Position numbers and translations under genes: made by a program. 64,000 nt of DNA from Craterostigma plantagineum (taxonomy: Eukaryota > Streptophyta > Magnoliopsida > Lamiales > Linderniaceae), in NCBI GenBank assembly GCA_027422505.1, contig JAPQWV010000403.1, positions 186,001 to 250,000 of the forward strand. The letters are read 5' to 3'. Below the pieces are notes generated by a model. That model ran no database searches and was not told the origin of the DNA. It saw nothing but the letters and a program-made list of their open reading frames with translations. This document shows positions 49,942 through 60,864 of this stretch, piece by piece (positions within the stretch are counted from its first letter, which is position 1; the number at the start of each line of letters is the position of its first letter).

Positions 49942-51741
49942 ATGGATCCGAATGGTGTTGACTCAACGGAGGAGGAACTGAAAGGCATACATATTTCTGA
50001 TATCGACTCTTCCTTGGGTAGGCAGCATGGCTTTTTTGTGGCTGTTGGTCGTATCCTGTCACGGAGGACATTCAATTTCGAGGCCATGAGGAAGACCCTT
50101 ACGTCGGCTTTTAATACTGTCAAAGGTTTTGAGATGAAGAAACTTGACGATCATCGTTTTCTCCTCTTGTTTAACCATAGAGTGGATAGGCTTCGGGTCC
50201 TACAATCTTCTCCGTGGGCATTTGAAAAACAGCTCATAGTTCTTAATGGACTTGAGGGAGGGTCTGACCCAAACAGCGTAGACATGGATAAATGTGAGTT
50301 CTTTGTTCAGATCCACAACCTTCCGTACTGGGCTAACACGGAGAAGATGATATCGCACATTGGATCTAATTTGGGTGAGTATATTGAGTATGACAACAGT
50401 CAGAAATCAATGTCACTTCCTTACATTCGTGTTCGCTGTCGCATCGACATCACGAAACCACTAAGGCGATTCATGAAGCTTCTTGTAGAAGGTCGAGATG
50501 AGATGGTGATAGCCTTTACCTACGAACGCCTACCGAATTTTTGTTATCTGTGTGGCTTATTAGACCATACAATGAAAGCTTGTGAAATTCAGTTTGAGGA
50601 TGACTACAAGGACCCGGGCCAGAAGTATCCGTATAGCCCTTCTCTTAGAGCTACAAAGTACGCAGCATCAACGGAGAGAATCAAAGGATCTGCGTTACAG
50701 CACCGCCGGAGTCCGCATGCCGATGGCTGGAACCCTACTCCTCCACCGGATGATGTTTTTTGGAAAGATGCGACATCAATGGACAAAGATTACTCAATTT
50801 CAGGGATTCTAGCTTTAAAGCAGGCTCAATCATCCTTAATCACGTGTGAGGAATCCCCAAAGTCATGCCCTTCCCTTATTGGTCCTCCCTATCCAAAAGG
50901 TACATTTAATATCCCTAAAGACCCACCAAAATCTCCCACCCACTATAGCCTTAATACGGGAACTCTAGACGTTTCTAGCCAATCTCCTAAACTTCCCAAA
51001 AAACCATCCCTAACTATCCCCACCCCGGCAACCCAAACCACTTCCACACCCAAAACTGTGATTGTTATTCCTAAGGCCCAACAGGATTTGAGTATGACCA
51101 ACTCCGACCCTTTACACTCAGTTGAACAAAGCAATTATACCTTGCCGGTTGATACTAAATCGGCTCCTCACCCGAATCCCAACATACCACCAGCGTTTTC
51201 CTCTCTGAAACCTGTAGCCTCTCAGCCAAAACCAAAATCTAACCAGAATCCAAATGAGCTCCCTTCATCCAATAGTATACCTAGAATCCCAAGCGACACT
51301 ATCAAAATTAAAGATGATTCCCCAGCCCCTGTCCACAAGCCATTATCCACAAACCCATCTGCCATTATCCCTGGTTATAAACCTTCTGCAGTTGTACAAA
51401 CGCTTCTCCAGAAATATGTGCCGGGGTCCTCTACGATTGATATTACCACTGATGATCGAGCCATTCCCGCTGGAAAAGAACTACAGTTACTACTTCCCAT
51501 CAAAAAGGAACCATCTGAGATTACTAGCGAAGGGACTAGACGGGTTAGTTTGAAAGCTAGGGCTCGAGCTCGTGCTGACTCGGACGTTGTTGAGATGCGA
51601 GACTTGTTACCCAAAAAGAGGAAACTCGAATCTGGGGATGTTAGTATAGCAGCTAAACGGCTCATGCTTTCTACTTCGGATTACATGGACACTACTGAAT
51701 CATCGGCGGAGGCTGCGGGTCAGCCCCGCCGGGAGCAATGA
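49942..51741 (+). CDS. LINE ORF1 protein (DUF4283 / CCHC)
   Basis: 599 residues without interruption. The N-terminal half (about residues 30-185) is the DUF4283-type domain typical of plant L1 ORF1 proteins (GFFVAVGRILSRRTFNFEAM, HRFLLLFNHRVDRLRVL, SPWAFEKQLIVLNGLEGG). It is followed by a CCHC knuckle CYLCGLLDHTMKAC (C-X2-C-X4-H-X4-C) near residue 200, then a long Pro/Ser-rich disordered region (about 270-500) and a basic tail (KARARARADSD, KKRKLESGD). It binds the element RNA. Its stop TGA overlaps the start of ORF2 (ATGA at 51738-51741). Confidence 0.93.
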   Translation: MDPNGVDSTEEELKGIHISDIDSSLGRQHGFFVAVGRILSRRTFNFEAMRKTLTSAFNTVKGFEMKKLDDHRFLLLFNHRVDRLRVLQSSPWAFEKQLIVLNGLEGGSDPNSVDMDKCEFFVQIHNLPYWANTEKMISHIGSNLGEYIEYDNSQKSMSLPYIRVRCRIDITKPLRRFMKLLVEGRDEMVIAFTYERLPNFCYLCGLLDHTMKACEIQFEDDYKDPGQKYPYSPSLRATKYAASTERIKGSALQHRRSPHADGWNPTPPPDDVFWKDATSMDKDYSISGILALKQAQSSLITCEESPKSCPSLIGPPYPKGTFNIPKDPPKSPTHYSLNTGTLDVSSQSPKLPKKPSLTIPTPATQTTSTPKTVIVIPKAQQDLSMTNSDPLHSVEQSNYTLPVDTKSAPHPNPNIPPAFSSLKPVASQPKPKSNQNPNELPSSNSIPRIPSDTIKIKDDSPAPVHKPLSTNPSAIIPGYKPSAVVQTLLQKYVPGSSTIDITTDDRAIPAGKELQLLLPIKKEPSEITSEGTRRVSLKARARARADSDVVEMRDLLPKKRKLESGDVSIAAKRLMLSTSDYMDTTESSAEAAGQPRREQ

Positions 51742-54700
51742 GTCTCCTCAGTTGGAACTGTAGGGGCTTGGGAGGAGCCTCTACGGTTCACGAGTTGGGA
51801 AATCTCGTTCGTTCTTACCAGCCGAACGTGATTTTCCTTATTGAAACCAAATGTGGTAAAATTCGTTTTGAGTTTATAAAAAGAAAGTTTAATATGTATG
51901 GCTTATGTGTTGAGGTGGACGGCAGAAAAGGGGGGCTGATTATGTTGTGGAATAAGAAGATGCACGTCTCATTGCGCTCCTACTCGACCTATCATATTGA
52001 TATATCGATAAACGATGGTGATTCTAATGGATGTTGGCGCCTTACGGGTTTTCATGGTGATCCATCTACAATACAGCGAAAAAATAGCTGGAAACTCCTA
52101 TCTCGATTAAGCGATCAAGATCATTCAAAGTGGTTGTGCTTTGGGGATTTTAACGAGATTCTTGATCAGGAGGAGAAATTGGGTGGTCGGCCTCGCCCGC
52201 CACGACAAATTTCTGACTTCCGTGACTGTCTACTCTATTGTGGCTTATCAGATTTAGGGTTCTCAGGTCGACAATTTACTTGGTCTGATCGCACGAAAAC
52301 TCCGCATACTATTTATGAGCGCCTAGACAGAGCCTGTGCTTCGTCAGACTGGATTGATTTTTACCCTCATGCGGTCACGCGTCATATTCCCACTTTCTCT
52401 TCTGATCATTCTGCCCTGGTTGTTGATTTGCAACCTCTTCGCACAACTAGGGACCCTTTTGACCGCAGGTTCAAATTTGAAGCAAAATGGATGTTGGACG
52501 ATGAGTGTGAGAAGATTATACGAGATTGTTGGCAAGGGCCGTCTGGCATGCAAGATCCCGGGCGTGCTTGGACGTTGTTACAGGCAAGCCAATCTAAATT
52601 ATCTAAATGGAGTCAGGGGACTTTCAAGCAGATACATGCAAGAAAAAGAGAAATTGAAAAGGAACTCCTTCATATTACACATCTACCACCTAATGACTGT
52701 TCTCGGACGCTAGAGACCTCTTTGCGGAATGAGCTTAATACGATACTTCGAAAGGAAGAACTACACTGGCGGCAGCGCTGTAAAAGCGAATGGCTTCGCA
52801 ATGGTGATAAGAATACTAGTTATTTTCATCGTGCCGCCGCTACAAGACAACGGAGAAATCAGATTAAAGGAATTCGAAACGAGCTAGGTGTGTGGTGCGA
52901 AAGTCGTGCGGATATTGAGGAGACTGTTGCTGGGCATTTTCGTAACCTGTTTACTTCACGAAAACCTTCGGATTCGGAGATTACTCGAGCTATTCAGGAG
53001 ATTCAACCATGCGTGACAGACTCTATGAATGAGGTGCTCCTTCAGCCGTACACTAAAGAGGAGGTTCGAACGGCCTTGTCTGGTATGTTTCCATATAAAT
53101 CACCGGGGCCCGATGGATTCTCGCCAATATTTTTCCAAAAATATTGGGATATTGTTGGCGAGGAAACGTCTAAATTGATTCTTGATTTCCTCAATAGTGG
53201 TTCTGACTTCCCGGCTTTTCATGAAACCCATATAGTACTTATCCCCAAGTGTGATAGCCCCGTCAACCTTACCCAATTTTGGCCTATCAGCTTATGTAAT
53301 GTCGTTTACCGCATTGCATCCAAATGCATTACAACTAGGCTGAAACATTTCATGGACCAACTTATCTCCCCTAACCAATCTGCTTTCATTCCCAATCGGT
53401 TAATTACTGATAATATACTTATTGCCTTCGAAACTAACCATGCGATGAATCAGAGAAAGACAGGGCGAGAGGGTTATTGCTCCCTTAAACTGGACATGAG
53501 CAAAGCCTACGATAGGGTGGAATGGTCCTTTCTGGAGCGAGTACTATGTAAGCTGGGTTTTCATCCTTCGTTCATTAAACTAATTATGCTTTGTATATCC
53601 TCGGTCGAGTATTCTTTTGTGCTTAATGGGCGTTGCTTTGGGCGTATTACTCCCGAAAGGGGTCTACGTCAAGGTGACCCCTTGTCTCCATATTTGTTTC
53701 TTTTCTGTACTGAAGCTTTCAGTAGTCTACTAAAGAAGGCTGAGATGGAACGGGTGTTGCATGGGATAGCAGTATGTCAAGGGGCTCCAGTTGTATCGCA
53801 CCTCCTATTCGCTGATGACACATTGATCTTTACACGAGCGAGCGATGAAAGCATGCGGGTGATACATGATATACTGACAATCTATGAGAGAGCCTCGGGT
53901 CAAATGGTCAATTTTTCGAAATCATCAGTGGCTTTCTCTCCAAATGTGAGCGATCGGGCTCGAGATCTTTGTTGCGGGGCTCTTGGTATTTGCCGAGAAG
54001 CCAAACACAATCTTTATCTTGGGCTGCCGTCGGTCATGGGAAGGAACAAGAAGGAAGTATTCAACTACATACGGGATAGAGTTTGGAAGCGTGTACGAGG
54101 ATGGTCAGAAAAGATGCTTTCCCAAGCCGGCCGCGAGATACTCATCAAAGCCGTTCTGCAAGCTATCCCGACGTATGCAATGAGTGTTTTCCAATTGCCA
54201 TCTTCACTGGTTCGGGATATTCAGAGAATGGTTTCTCGGTTTTGGTGGAGCGCTTGCGATAAACAAAAACTCCATTGGGTCTCATGGGAGAACTTATGCA
54301 AGCCAAAAGCCGAAGGTGGAATGGGATTTCGTGATATTAAATTGTTTAACATGGCTCTTCTTGCTAAACAGGTTTGGCGAATCTTCACTCAGCCTGAATC
54401 CCTTCTCTCTCGACTGCTTAAGGCGCGATATTTCCCAAACGGCAGCATTATGAATGCGGCCATCGGTTCGAGACCTTCGAGCACATGGCGGGCCATCATT
54501 GCTGCAAGATCGATTGTCCGGGCGGGATTTCGTTGGCAAGTTGGAAACGGACGGAGTATTAATGTATGGACGGACCCCTGGCTTCCACGACCGAGATCTT
54601 TTCGTGTCATCACCCCGGTTCGTAGGCCATTCGAGGATATGACTGTCGCTGATCTCCTCTCTTCGCGGACGGGGGAGTGGTCAGTATCGTTAGTTCAGTC

Positions 54701-55829
54701 CATGTTTTTACCAGTTGATGTGAACGTGATTTTGGGCTGCCCTTTAAGTGTGATGAATGGTCCCGATAAAGTCGTTTGGCACTATACGAAGCACGGTGCA
54801 TTCACGGTTAAGTCCGCATATCACGTGGCCCGACATCTGGTGCCTCGAGACCACGCTTCCTCAAGCTTGCGGCGCCATGAGTGGGGTTTTTTGTGGAATG
54901 CTAAGGTTCTACCCAAGGTCAAGGTTTTCATCTGGCGGCTCTGTATGAAAGCCCTGCCTACAGCTGCTAACCTTGTCGACCGCCACTGCTTTCCTCAAGC
55001 CGTATGTAAACGTTGCGGCGATCCTCGAGAAGATGAACGGCATGTGTTCATGGACTGTCCCGAGTCCAAATTGGTCTGGAAGGCATCTGGCTTGCCACTC
55101 AAGATTGTTCGCTCCTGGTCTTCATCTGTAACGACATGGTTGCGGGATTTACATAACCTTCTGAGCCCTCCGAATTTCGAACTCCTTCTATCGGTATGTT
55201 GGGCTATTTGGCATTTTCGCAATAAATGGGTCATGGAATCTGAGATGTTTTCCCCAAGAAAGGTGATGACGAAGGCAATGGATGGAGCTCAACATCTGCC
55301 AATTACAACTACTTCTATATCGGCCGACACGGTTCTGCAATCTCCCAGATGGCGTCCCCCGAGCATTGGCAAAATTAAACTTAACTTCGATGGAGCGATT
55401 CATCAGGAGCGTAATGGAGCCTCTTTCGGCGTGATTGCCCGTAACAGTGATGGTGCATGTGTCGGCTGGTGGTCGAAGTTTTTCTCGGGGGAGTTTGATC
55501 CTATAGTTATTGAAGCTCTTGGCGCTAGATGGGCTCTCTTAATGGCTCGACTGTGGAACTGGCGTAGTATTGATCTTGAGGGTGATTGTTCCGAGGTCAT
55601 CTCTTATTTGCAACATCGACGCGTGGACTCTACATTGATCGGCTCCATTCTGAACGACTGTCTATCACTCGTTGCTGATTTCGATTCGGTCTCTTTTTCT
55701 TTAGTCAGACGTAGCGGTAATTCTGTCGCTCATTTCCTAGCTAAAAACCTTGGAGTCAATAGCGAGGGTCGATCCCCACCTTGTCAGGCTATAGCTGATT
55801 TATTGTATGTGGACCTTCGTCAAGATTGA
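51738..55829 (+). CDS. LINE ORF2: endonuclease, reverse transcriptase, RNase H
   Basis: 1,363 residues, uninterrupted. The N-terminal apurinic-type endonuclease (about 1-230) shows LSWNCRGLGG, LIETKCG, GDFNEILDQ and a SDHSALV motif. Reverse transcriptase (about 440-760) shows LIPKCDSP, SAFIPNRLITDNILIAFE, LKLDMSKAYDRVEW, GLRQGDPLSPYLF and the catalytic FADDTLIF. A zf-RVT domain (about 1030-1130, with CKRCGDPREDERHVFMDC) follows, and a C-terminal RNase H (about 1210-1340) with LNFDGA, EALGARWAL and DCSEV. The conserved FRPISLCN motif reads FWPISLCN, an Arg to Trp change that could weaken the enzyme. Translation probably depends on reinitiation at the ATGA overlap. Confidence 0.95.
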   Translation: MSLLSWNCRGLGGASTVHELGNLVRSYQPNVIFLIETKCGKIRFEFIKRKFNMYGLCVEVDGRKGGLIMLWNKKMHVSLRSYSTYHIDISINDGDSNGCWRLTGFHGDPSTIQRKNSWKLLSRLSDQDHSKWLCFGDFNEILDQEEKLGGRPRPPRQISDFRDCLLYCGLSDLGFSGRQFTWSDRTKTPHTIYERLDRACASSDWIDFYPHAVTRHIPTFSSDHSALVVDLQPLRTTRDPFDRRFKFEAKWMLDDECEKIIRDCWQGPSGMQDPGRAWTLLQASQSKLSKWSQGTFKQIHARKREIEKELLHITHLPPNDCSRTLETSLRNELNTILRKEELHWRQRCKSEWLRNGDKNTSYFHRAAATRQRRNQIKGIRNELGVWCESRADIEETVAGHFRNLFTSRKPSDSEITRAIQEIQPCVTDSMNEVLLQPYTKEEVRTALSGMFPYKSPGPDGFSPIFFQKYWDIVGEETSKLILDFLNSGSDFPAFHETHIVLIPKCDSPVNLTQFWPISLCNVVYRIASKCITTRLKHFMDQLISPNQSAFIPNRLITDNILIAFETNHAMNQRKTGREGYCSLKLDMSKAYDRVEWSFLERVLCKLGFHPSFIKLIMLCISSVEYSFVLNGRCFGRITPERGLRQGDPLSPYLFLFCTEAFSSLLKKAEMERVLHGIAVCQGAPVVSHLLFADDTLIFTRASDESMRVIHDILTIYERASGQMVNFSKSSVAFSPNVSDRARDLCCGALGICREAKHNLYLGLPSVMGRNKKEVFNYIRDRVWKRVRGWSEKMLSQAGREILIKAVLQAIPTYAMSVFQLPSSLVRDIQRMVSRFWWSACDKQKLHWVSWENLCKPKAEGGMGFRDIKLFNMALLAKQVWRIFTQPESLLSRLLKARYFPNGSIMNAAIGSRPSSTWRAIIAARSIVRAGFRWQVGNGRSINVWTDPWLPRPRSFRVITPVRRPFEDMTVADLLSSRTGEWSVSLVQSMFLPVDVNVILGCPLSVMNGPDKVVWHYTKHGAFTVKSAYHVARHLVPRDHASSSLRRHEWGFLWNAKVLPKVKVFIWRLCMKALPTAANLVDRHCFPQAVCKRCGDPREDERHVFMDCPESKLVWKASGLPLKIVRSWSSSVTTWLRDLHNLLSPPNFELLLSVCWAIWHFRNKWVMESEMFSPRKVMTKAMDGAQHLPITTTSISADTVLQSPRWRPPSIGKIKLNFDGAIHQERNGASFGVIARNSDGACVGWWSKFFSGEFDPIVIEALGARWALLMARLWNWRSIDLEGDCSEVISYLQHRRVDSTLIGSILNDCLSLVADFDSVSFSLVRRSGNSVAHFLAKNLGVNSEGRSPPCQAIADLLYVDLRQD

Positions 55830-55949
55830 AATATAAATCATCTTCAAAAAAAAAAAAACTAATTAAATAATTCCACCCATCTTATCTATACTATATGATT
55901 TGCTTAATTTTATTTCAAAACAAAAACCAATAATAAATAATACTTTTTA

Positions 55950-56471
55950 GAACATCTCCAACGGGTACTTCATTTCTGTGTAAAGTACGTCTTTACTCCA
56001 ATGTGACTCTATATCTAACACTAATATTGTGTTGATTAGCAGAGATACTCTAGATGTAGAGTACACACATTTTTCAACACAAAAATTGTGTTGTACTTTC
56101 TATTTATTTATAATTTATTAAATAAAAAATATTTTAATTATATTTAAATATTTGATATTCTTATAATAATAAAAGTAAAAGTAATAATAATTTCCTATTA
56201 TTTAGTTCTATTTTCGCTTTAGTTTAATAAAATTATAATTAAATTTTATGCCAAGTTTATAATTTAGTAAATATTAATTTATAATTTATTTACTTTTTTT
56301 AATTATATAATATAAAGCTTAATATAGGAATTTGATTTAGAGTAGAAAATAGAGTTAATGGCTTGGAGTGAAAATTAGTGTAGAAGATGAAGTTAATGGA
56401 TTGAAGTAAAATCACTATAGCAGCTGTAATATTGTGCAAAATAAACGGTAATTTCATGCTGCGGATAGCTC
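55950..56471. mobile_element. Tourist-like MITE, copy 2
   Basis: Starts GAACATCTCCAACGGGTACT and ends GCGGATAGCTC; target duplication TTA on both sides (55947-55949, 56472-56474). Same family as 43985-44534, more diverged. Lies just downstream of the LINE. Confidence 0.8.
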
Positions 56472-56555
56472 TTAGTTCGTTATTAAAACCCGTCTGGTCA
56501 AATTGACGTGAAGTGTGAATCCACATGGAATTCTAACATCCGGTCATCACACTAA

Positions 56556-57100
56556 GAGCATCTCCAATGCAACGCATAAAACTACAGGTAATATTACATA
56601 ATAATACAGTTGCTACAGTGCTTTCACTCCAATCCATAAACTCTATTTTCTACACTAGTTTTCTCTCCAACACATGAACTCTATTTTTACACTAAAAATC
56701 AAATTCCTATATTTATCATAATTGACTTATTAAACTTTATTATATAAAATTAAAAATTCAATGTATTTTAATTATTAATATTTAAAAATTACATGAATGA
56801 TAAAATTAGCATATTATTTAAATTTAATTTTATTACATAAATAAAATTATATTATTTTTAATTTTATTTGTATTATAATAGTGTATCAAAAATTTTTAAA
56901 TATAATAAAATATGTATTATTAAATAAATATAAATAGAAATTGAAACTCTATTTTTGTGTTAAAAATTGTGCGTACTCTAGATGTAGAGTTTCTCTGCTG
57001 ATCAACACAAAATTTGTGTTAAATATAGAGTCCCATTGGAGTAGAATCGTACTCTATTTTTGTGTTTTGCACAAAAATAAAGTACCCGTTGGAGATGCTC
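56556..57100. mobile_element. Tourist-like MITE, copy 3, opposite orientation
   Basis: Termini GAGCATCTCCAATGCAACGC and CCGTTGGAGATGCTC; target duplication TAA on both sides (56553-56555, 57101-57103). It is the reverse orientation of copies 1 and 2 and very similar to copy 1. Confidence 0.9.
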
Positions 57101-57103
57101 TAA

Positions 57104-57540
57104 TACGTTATTTTGGACTTCTTTTTAGTGCTTATCTTTTCATTAGGAAAACGAAAGCGCTAGGAATTTATTAATTCCTACACCTCACGCGGCCGCTAAT
57201 TCATGAATTACTAATACTAGTCGTGTGCGTGGATTATATTTATGTTACTTATAATTTTGAGATTCACTATTTGTATGCTTAATATATAAAATATAATATA
57301 AACAAAAATAATGTGTAGAGATATAAGTATACAAAAATTTAAAAGTAATATAAAATTATTAAAGTAATTAATTAACAAAGAGATGACTAAATTGCAAATA
57401 AGTGACAGACCAAATGTGGCAGTTTATAGCCACCCCACACCCTTTATATAAGGTTTTTTTTTTCTTCAAAAACAATGCGTTTTTGAATCTAGATATCGAA
57501 AATAATGCCAAAATCGATCGGAATTCAAAAATAGGTGAAC
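57104..57540. other. Intergenic AT-rich DNA
   Basis: No gene or repeat recognised beyond short A/T runs. Confidence 0.5.
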
Positions 57541-57564
57541 GCACCACACTGAGCGGCAGGTTCT

Positions 57565-57617
57565 GAACGCGTCACACAGAGTGGCGCGTTCTAACGCGTC
57601 ACACGAGTGGCGCGTTC
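57565..57617. repeat. Two tandem imperfect palindromes
   Basis: GAACGCGTCACACAGAGTGG then CGCGTTC, followed by TAACGCGTCACACGAGTGGC then GCGTTC. Each unit (27 and 26 bp) can pair its ends (GAACGCG with CGCGTTC). A decayed third unit lies just upstream (57541-57563). Confidence 0.75.
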
Positions 57618-57789
57618 AAATGCGACCTAAATCGCCCGAATTCCATTTTCCTCCTCTTCTTCCCTTTCTATTTTCCTCCTCTTCCCCAACCTCTCAAACC
57701 CACAAATTCGACAAATCCGACGTCAATTCACGCTTGCAAAGCCTAAAATCGTTCCAATCAAGTAAGTCCGATCTGTGTTTTTCTTTTTT

Positions 57790-58340
57790 TTTTTTTTGCG
57801 ATTTGGTCGAGATTCCGCGGCTCGTCGGAGCGGCTCGCCGGCAATGCTGGCCGGTGCTGGTGGCCTCGCTGCTGGCCGGGGCGGACGCCATCGGGACGGT
57901 GTTCGGCCGGTACCGTCGAAACGGGCCTGGCCGTCGGCCGGCCCGAAACCGATACCCGCTTTGGTGGGGCGGGGCGAGCTGGCCCGCCATGTGACGGGCT
58001 TTCAAAATTGAGGGCCAGCCACCCCGACAGCAGGCCACGGGCTGGGCCGGAAAGGCCCGCCCGTCTGGAAATGTTTTTTGTTTTTATTTAATCTTTTTAA
58101 TTTATTAAGAATTATTTAGTTAATTATGAAATTGAAATATACATTAATTATTTATTAATTACCAAATTGATTATTAATTACAAATAAAATCATTAATTGA
58201 TTCCTCTAATTAAACTAATATACATTTAATATATAATATAAATCAACTAAAATATATGGCGGGCCGGCCCGCGGGCTCGCCCGCCCCGCCCCGTCTAGCC
58301 GGCGGGCTAGCCCTTTAGCCGGTGGACGCTAGCGTTCGTA
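57790..58340. repeat. GC-rich repeat, possible degenerate MITE
   Basis: Two GC-rich blocks (57830-58070 and 58259-58340) with GGCCGGCCCG-type words flank an AT-rich core, like the design of the hAT-like MITE at 21457-21872. No clear terminal repeats or target duplication. Confidence 0.35.
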
Positions 58341-58470
58341 GCCGGTGGCCACCGTTTGTTGCCGGTGGTCGTCGGCTTTCAACGCCGGCGGTCGTCGCTT
58401 TAAATGTTGGTATTTAGTTAGCGGCGTTACGTTTTAGTCCTTACTTATAGGCATTTTTTTCTATTTCAAG

Positions 58471-60470
58471 ATGGACGAGACTTCACTTTATGAACCGAGG
58501 AATTCGTCTTTGTTGATGCAACAACAGTCGCATCGTTCATCTTATATTTTTCGAGATGAGAATTTGCTAGACGTCACCCTTCGAACGAGAGGTCCAGAGG
58601 TTTCTGTATGGCGTACGGCGGGCAACACGAGAGACCTTCATATTCGCGTACTTAGAAAGCTGGAGTTGATGGGGTTTTACGGCGTATATAGCTGTAAGTC
58701 GCAGAAGGTTGATCTGCATCTCATCACAGCTTTACTTGAGTGATGGCGTAGCGAGACACACACCTTCCATCTCTCTGTAGGAGAAGCCACCGTGACCTTA
58801 CTGAATGTTGGTACGTTATGGCGCTTACCGATCGAGGAAGAAGCTGTTACTGGAGTTGGTTATGCGAGGAGCAAGTCCCAGTGGTCGGCCTATTGTTATA
58901 TGATGACGGGATTTGCGCCAGAGGATCGAGATTTTGATAGCCCATCTAAGATGAGTGTAATGGCGTTGAGTAACTGGTTACTTGAGAATCCAGTTACTGA
59001 TGACAGTACAGAGGACGTAGTCGATGAAAGGGCACGCAGATATGCGCTTTTGTTGATTGGGTGCGTTTTGTTTCCCGATAAGAGCGGCTCACAGGTTAAT
59101 CTCAATTACTTACAATTTTTGGAGCGTATGGACGAGGTCCGCGACTACAACTGGGGAAGTGCTGTGCTTGCGTGTTTGTATCAAGAGTTGTGAGCAGCCT
59201 CTCGCGAAATTGTACAGAACATCAGCGGACCCTTGCGCGTATTGCAGGTATGTATCAGTTTTATTTTACATAAAAATATTTGTAAGCAATATACTTGTTT
59301 TAACTTAAAAATCTCAATTTTATAGGTGTGAGCTTGGATTCATATCTTGCCTTTGAGGCCTGTTGTCCGATCGACTGCAGCATACCTAGTCGAGACAATA
59401 CACAATGATGAAGTTGTGCTACCCATGCCGCCGCACGCGACTAGGTAATTTAGTCTATAATATTACGGTAGTAGACTCGTTCCTTTTTAGTGTTATAGTT
59501 CACTAATGAAGAACGTTCGTATATGGAGATCGTCTTGACATTCACGTCTACGGCTCGTTCGAACGTGCGGCATATGCGAGAAATTTTAGATAATTTGAAT
59601 CTCGCACAGTTCGTTTGGGATCCGTATAGTTACGAGTTCCCTGAGATCGCTACACTCCCTGACGACTATAGGCCAGCGTCGTGTAGGTAGAGATGTCCGT
59701 TGATTTTCTTCAACATCGTCGAACTGTATTATCCAGACCGGGTTCTACGTCAGTTCAACATGGTGCAAGGCATACCTTCAGCACCTGTGCCTGACCATAC
59801 AAGGCTACATGACATCAGTGAGTGTAGAGGCCGTCAAAGTTTTAGTTGGGAGACGTTTCATGCGCATTGGTTGGCGATGTGGAATAATCAAGATGACAAT
59901 GTGGTCGACGGTGACCCTATAGCCTCTAGTAACCATTCGGTAGTGAATGGTTACTATCAGTGGTATGATAACGTCACTCGGCGATTTGTCTCGCCTACTA
60001 CGTATAAGGTGGTTCAGGGTATTCAGGTGGGAGAAGGGGTCGCTTGGCGCAGCGTGGTAATAACATTGTTTATGAATGATTTGCATACATTTTAATTTAT
60101 TTATGATTCACGTAATTTCTTTATATGTAGGGTGACGCCGCAGAAGATATATTAGCTCTAGTTCAGGCAATGTCAGATGACATGGGAGTTGCGAATATCG
60201 CCGAGCGAATTCGACTGATCGCATTAGATCGACCAAGAGGAATGCGTGATAGGAATGACAGTCGTCTCAGAGCAGATCACGTAAGAGTCGGTCTCCCGTC
60301 CTCGACACGATGAGGCTGGTAGTCTAGACAGAACGAGGGATTTGAAGGCTACGATTATGTGTGGATAGACACTGATAATATGTGGAGGACGCCTGCTGCT
60401 CAGCACGATGGTGCGACTACTTACGACTTAGCGTCTATGGGCAACCTATCACAGCTTGGTAAAATATTAT
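58471..60470 (+). pseudogene. Plant-mobile-domain (MAIN-like) gene, broken
   Basis: Reads as a transposon-associated plant mobile domain protein in about four exons: 58471-59249, ~59326-59443, ~59520-60057, ~60131-60461. Typical segments: FYGVYSCKSQKVDLHLITALLE, then after a TGA the signature TFHLSVGEATVTL and LWRLP, later WSAYCYMMTGFAPEDRDF, RARRYALLLIGCVLFPDKSG, YNWGSAVLACLY, and in exon 3 WDPYSYEFPEIATLP and QFNMVQGIPSAPVPDHTRLH. Stops: TGA at 58741-58743 (family codon is Arg CGA, a C to T change), TGA at 59191-59193, TGA near 59330 (family Trp), TAG near 59688. The family occurs as host MAIN/MAIL genes and in MULE and gypsy elements. Confidence 0.75.
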
Positions 60471-60484
60471 TTAAACGTAATTTA

Positions 60485-60830
60485 ACTTAAAAAAATCCTC
60501 CAATCACATAAAATTTATATTAATAAATTTCGAAAAAATCTTTCAAAAATTTAAATAAAATAATGTAAATATATTATATTAATAATTTCGAAAAAATATT
60601 ATAATAATTTCAAATAAAATATTATAAACATATTATATTAATAAATCTCGAAAAAATCTTTCAATCATTTAAAATAAAATATTATATTAGTAAAATACAA
60701 ATATTATAAAATAATTTATCAATAATTTTCGAAAATATCTTCCAATTATTTCAAATAAAATATTGTAATAAATATTATTATATTAAGTATTATAAAAAAA
60801 CTTTAAACGTGGCATGTCTATAAATTAGGA
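60485..60830. repeat. AT-rich degenerate repeats
   Basis: Words such as AATAAATTTCGAAAAAATCT and TTTCAAATAAAATATTATAA recur at intervals of about 50-70 bp and appear again at 61840-62520. Confidence 0.7.
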
Positions 60831-60864
60831 CGTCCATCACGTTAAATCAACACACTGTGAACAT

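Larger units (their letters stand above)
49942..55857 (+). mobile_element. L1-type LINE with intact ORFs
   Basis: ORF1 and ORF2 are both open, and ORF2 is followed 16 bp later by an A tract (55846-55857 region). Order EN-RT-(zf-RVT)-RNase H is that of plant L1 elements with an acquired RNase H. The target duplication was not identified. Intact frames suggest a recent insertion. Confidence 0.85.

Noticed and set aside
54294..54539. Minus-strand ORFs inside LINE ORF2
   Set aside because: Shadows of the 1,363-residue ORF2 frame.
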